Assembly: GCA_002314855.1 (NCBI GenBank)
Contig: DCHQ01000005.1
Span: 728-6,244 of the forward strand
Reading direction: 5' to 3'
DNA from: Lachnospiraceae bacterium UBA1748
GTDB lineage: Bacteria > Bacillota > Clostridia > Lachnospirales > Lachnospiraceae
DNA length: 5,517 bases
Part shown: one piece after another, positions 4,928 to 5,517 of the stretch
How the letters are laid out: each line of letters starts with the position of its first letter
Position numbering within the stretch: the first letter of the stretch is position 1
Position numbers and translations under genes: made by a program
The notes under the pieces: generated by a model
Seen by the model: only the letters and a program-made list of their open reading frames with translations
Told to the model about the DNA's origin: nothing
The model's database searches: none

Positions 4928-5210
4928 TTGGACTGTCTTGTTTGTGTATGACAAAGTATGCGGCTGTAGCTTTATTTATCCGTCAATAAATGAAGCTAGA
5001 TAATCGATAAATGTGAGGTGTAGGTGACACCGTGCATTTACGGTTGATACCGATTTTTTCTAATGCACTAAATTATTTATAGAAAATATCGGGCAAGGCT
5101 AGTTATTACTAGCTGGGTTGCAGTTTAACCCCAATCAATTAGTAACTGTTAATTGTATGACATATACTATATTTAATATGTCATAACACCAGAAAATGGA
5201 GGAAAACAAA
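4928..5210 (+). ncRNA. Putative structured leader RNA of the alpha operon (rpmJ-rpsM spacer)
   Basis: This 283-base spacer has no supported gene. By eye, 4967-5185 folds into consecutive helices: P1 4967-4979 with 4986-4998 (13 pairs, one T-G); P2 5001-5021 with 5027-5046 (about 19 pairs, one bulge, one mismatch); P3 5050-5062 with 5080-5092 (12 pairs, one T-T mismatch); P4 5097-5103 with 5108-5114 (7 pairs, one G-T); P5 5115-5119 with 5127-5131; P6 5136-5142 with 5149-5155 (one G-T); P7 5156-5165 with 5176-5185 (10 perfect pairs). P4/P5 and P6/P7 abut with no free base. The rpsM site GGAGGA (5198-5203) lies 12 bases beyond P7. Dense, ordered pairing suggests a regulatory leader. Autogenous control by a ribosomal protein such as S4 is inferred only by analogy with E. 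coli. I do not recognise a named RNA family. Confidence 0.55.
5156..5185 (+). repeat. Perfect 10-bp inverted repeat before rpsM
   Basis: TATGACATAT and ATATGTCATA are exact reverse complements around the ten-base spacer ACTATATTTA. As RNA it is helix P7, the last stem before the ribosome binding site. As DNA it could be an operator: a weak promoter-like pair, TTAATT (5149-5154) and TTTAAT (5172-5177) with a 17-base spacer, overlaps it. No T-tract follows, so it is not a terminator. The RNA reading is preferred because the stem continues directly from P6. Confidence 0.6.
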
Positions 5211-5517
5211 ATGGCTCGTATATCAGGTGTAGATTTACCTAGAGACAAGCGTGTCGAGATTGGACTTACATACATCTACGGTATTGGTAGAGTAAGTGCA
5301 ACAAAAATCCTTGCTGAGGCAAAGGTTAACCCAGATACTCGTTGTAGAGATCTTACAGACGACGAGGTTAAGGCTATCAGTGCAGTCATCGATAGAGATA
5401 TGACTGTAGAAGGTGATCTTAGAAGAGAGATCGCTCTTAACATCAAGAGATTACAGGAGATCGGATGCTACCGTGGTATCCGTCATAGAAAGGGACTTCC
5501 AGTTCGTGGTCAGAAGA
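5211..5517 (+). CDS. rpsM: 30S ribosomal protein S13 (C-terminus beyond window)
   Basis: S13 sits in the head of the small subunit and contacts P-site tRNA and the large subunit. It is usually the first gene of the alpha operon (rpsM, rpsK, often rpsD, rpoA, rplQ). The window holds 102 complete codons; about 20 residues of the usual 121-125 are missing only because the window ends. The start MARISGVDLPRDKRVEIGL and the segment LTYIYGIGRVSATKIL (19-34) are typical, and the basic block CYRGIRHRKGLPVRGQK (86-102) begins the rRNA- and tRNA-binding tail. GGAGGA (5198-5203) lies seven bases before the ATG. The long structured leader in front of it contrasts with the compact spacing elsewhere in the window. 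Confidence 0.97.
   Translation, partial: MARISGVDLPRDKRVEIGLTYIYGIGRVSATKILAEAKVNPDTRCRDLTDDEVKAISAVIDRDMTVEGDLRREIALNIKRLQEIGCYRGIRHRKGLPVRGQK

Noticed and set aside
4948..4989. Thirteen-codon ORF (MTKYAAVALFIRQ) in the rpmJ-rpsM spacer as a leader peptide
   Set aside because: It has no ribosome binding site, no run of regulatory codons, and overlaps helix P1 of the folded spacer.
1..5517. Mobile element, CRISPR array, tRNA or rRNA gene
   Set aside because: No spaced direct repeats, terminal inverted repeats, transposase motifs, tRNA cloverleaf or rRNA segments were seen; the window is a continuous conserved ribosomal protein cluster.

Overview
This window is the distal part of the spc ribosomal-protein operon running into the alpha operon of a low-GC Gram-positive bacterium. 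All genes lie on the + strand in the order rplF (last codons), rplR, rpsE, rpmD, rplO, secY, adk, map, infA, rpmJ, rpsM (cut by the window end). The insertion of adk, map and infA between secY and rpmJ is the Firmicutes arrangement. The AGA-rich, AT-leaning codon use, the near-perfect Shine-Dalgarno sites, the four-cysteine LID of adenylate kinase and the protein sequences best fit a clostridial lineage, most likely Lachnospiraceae. That family assignment is from memory of such proteins, not from a search.

Layout. Positions 1-1640 hold tightly packed ribosomal protein genes L6 (end), L18, S5, L30 and L15, each with a strong ribosome binding site. The L15 stop and the SecY start overlap in TAATG. 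secY (1640-2962) is followed by a 94-base spacer with a strong imperfect stem-loop. Then come adk (3057-3698), map (3744-4499) and infA (4512-4730). An 83-base spacer follows with a very good sigma-A promoter (TTGCAT, 17 bases, TACAAT with extended -10 TG). It drives rpmJ (4814-4927) and probably the alpha operon behind it.

The genes make parts of the 50S and 30S subunits (L6, L18, S5, L30, L15, L36, S13), the initiation factor IF1, the membrane channel that receives nascent secreted proteins (SecY), the enzyme that trims the initiator methionine (Map) and the enzyme that balances adenine nucleotides (Adk). Growth-rate control of one transcript therefore covers ribosome assembly, initiation, N-terminal processing, export and nucleotide supply.

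The least ordinary part is the 283-base spacer between rpmJ and rpsM (4928-5210). It has no convincing gene, but almost all of 4967-5185 can be folded by eye into seven consecutive helices, several abutting without a free base, with a possible H-type pseudoknot, a possible kissing-loop contact and mutually exclusive alternatives. It stops about 12 bases before the rpsM ribosome binding site. I infer a structured leader RNA controlling the alpha operon, perhaps by ribosomal protein feedback analogous to S4 control in E. coli. The ligand and mechanism are not shown by the sequence.
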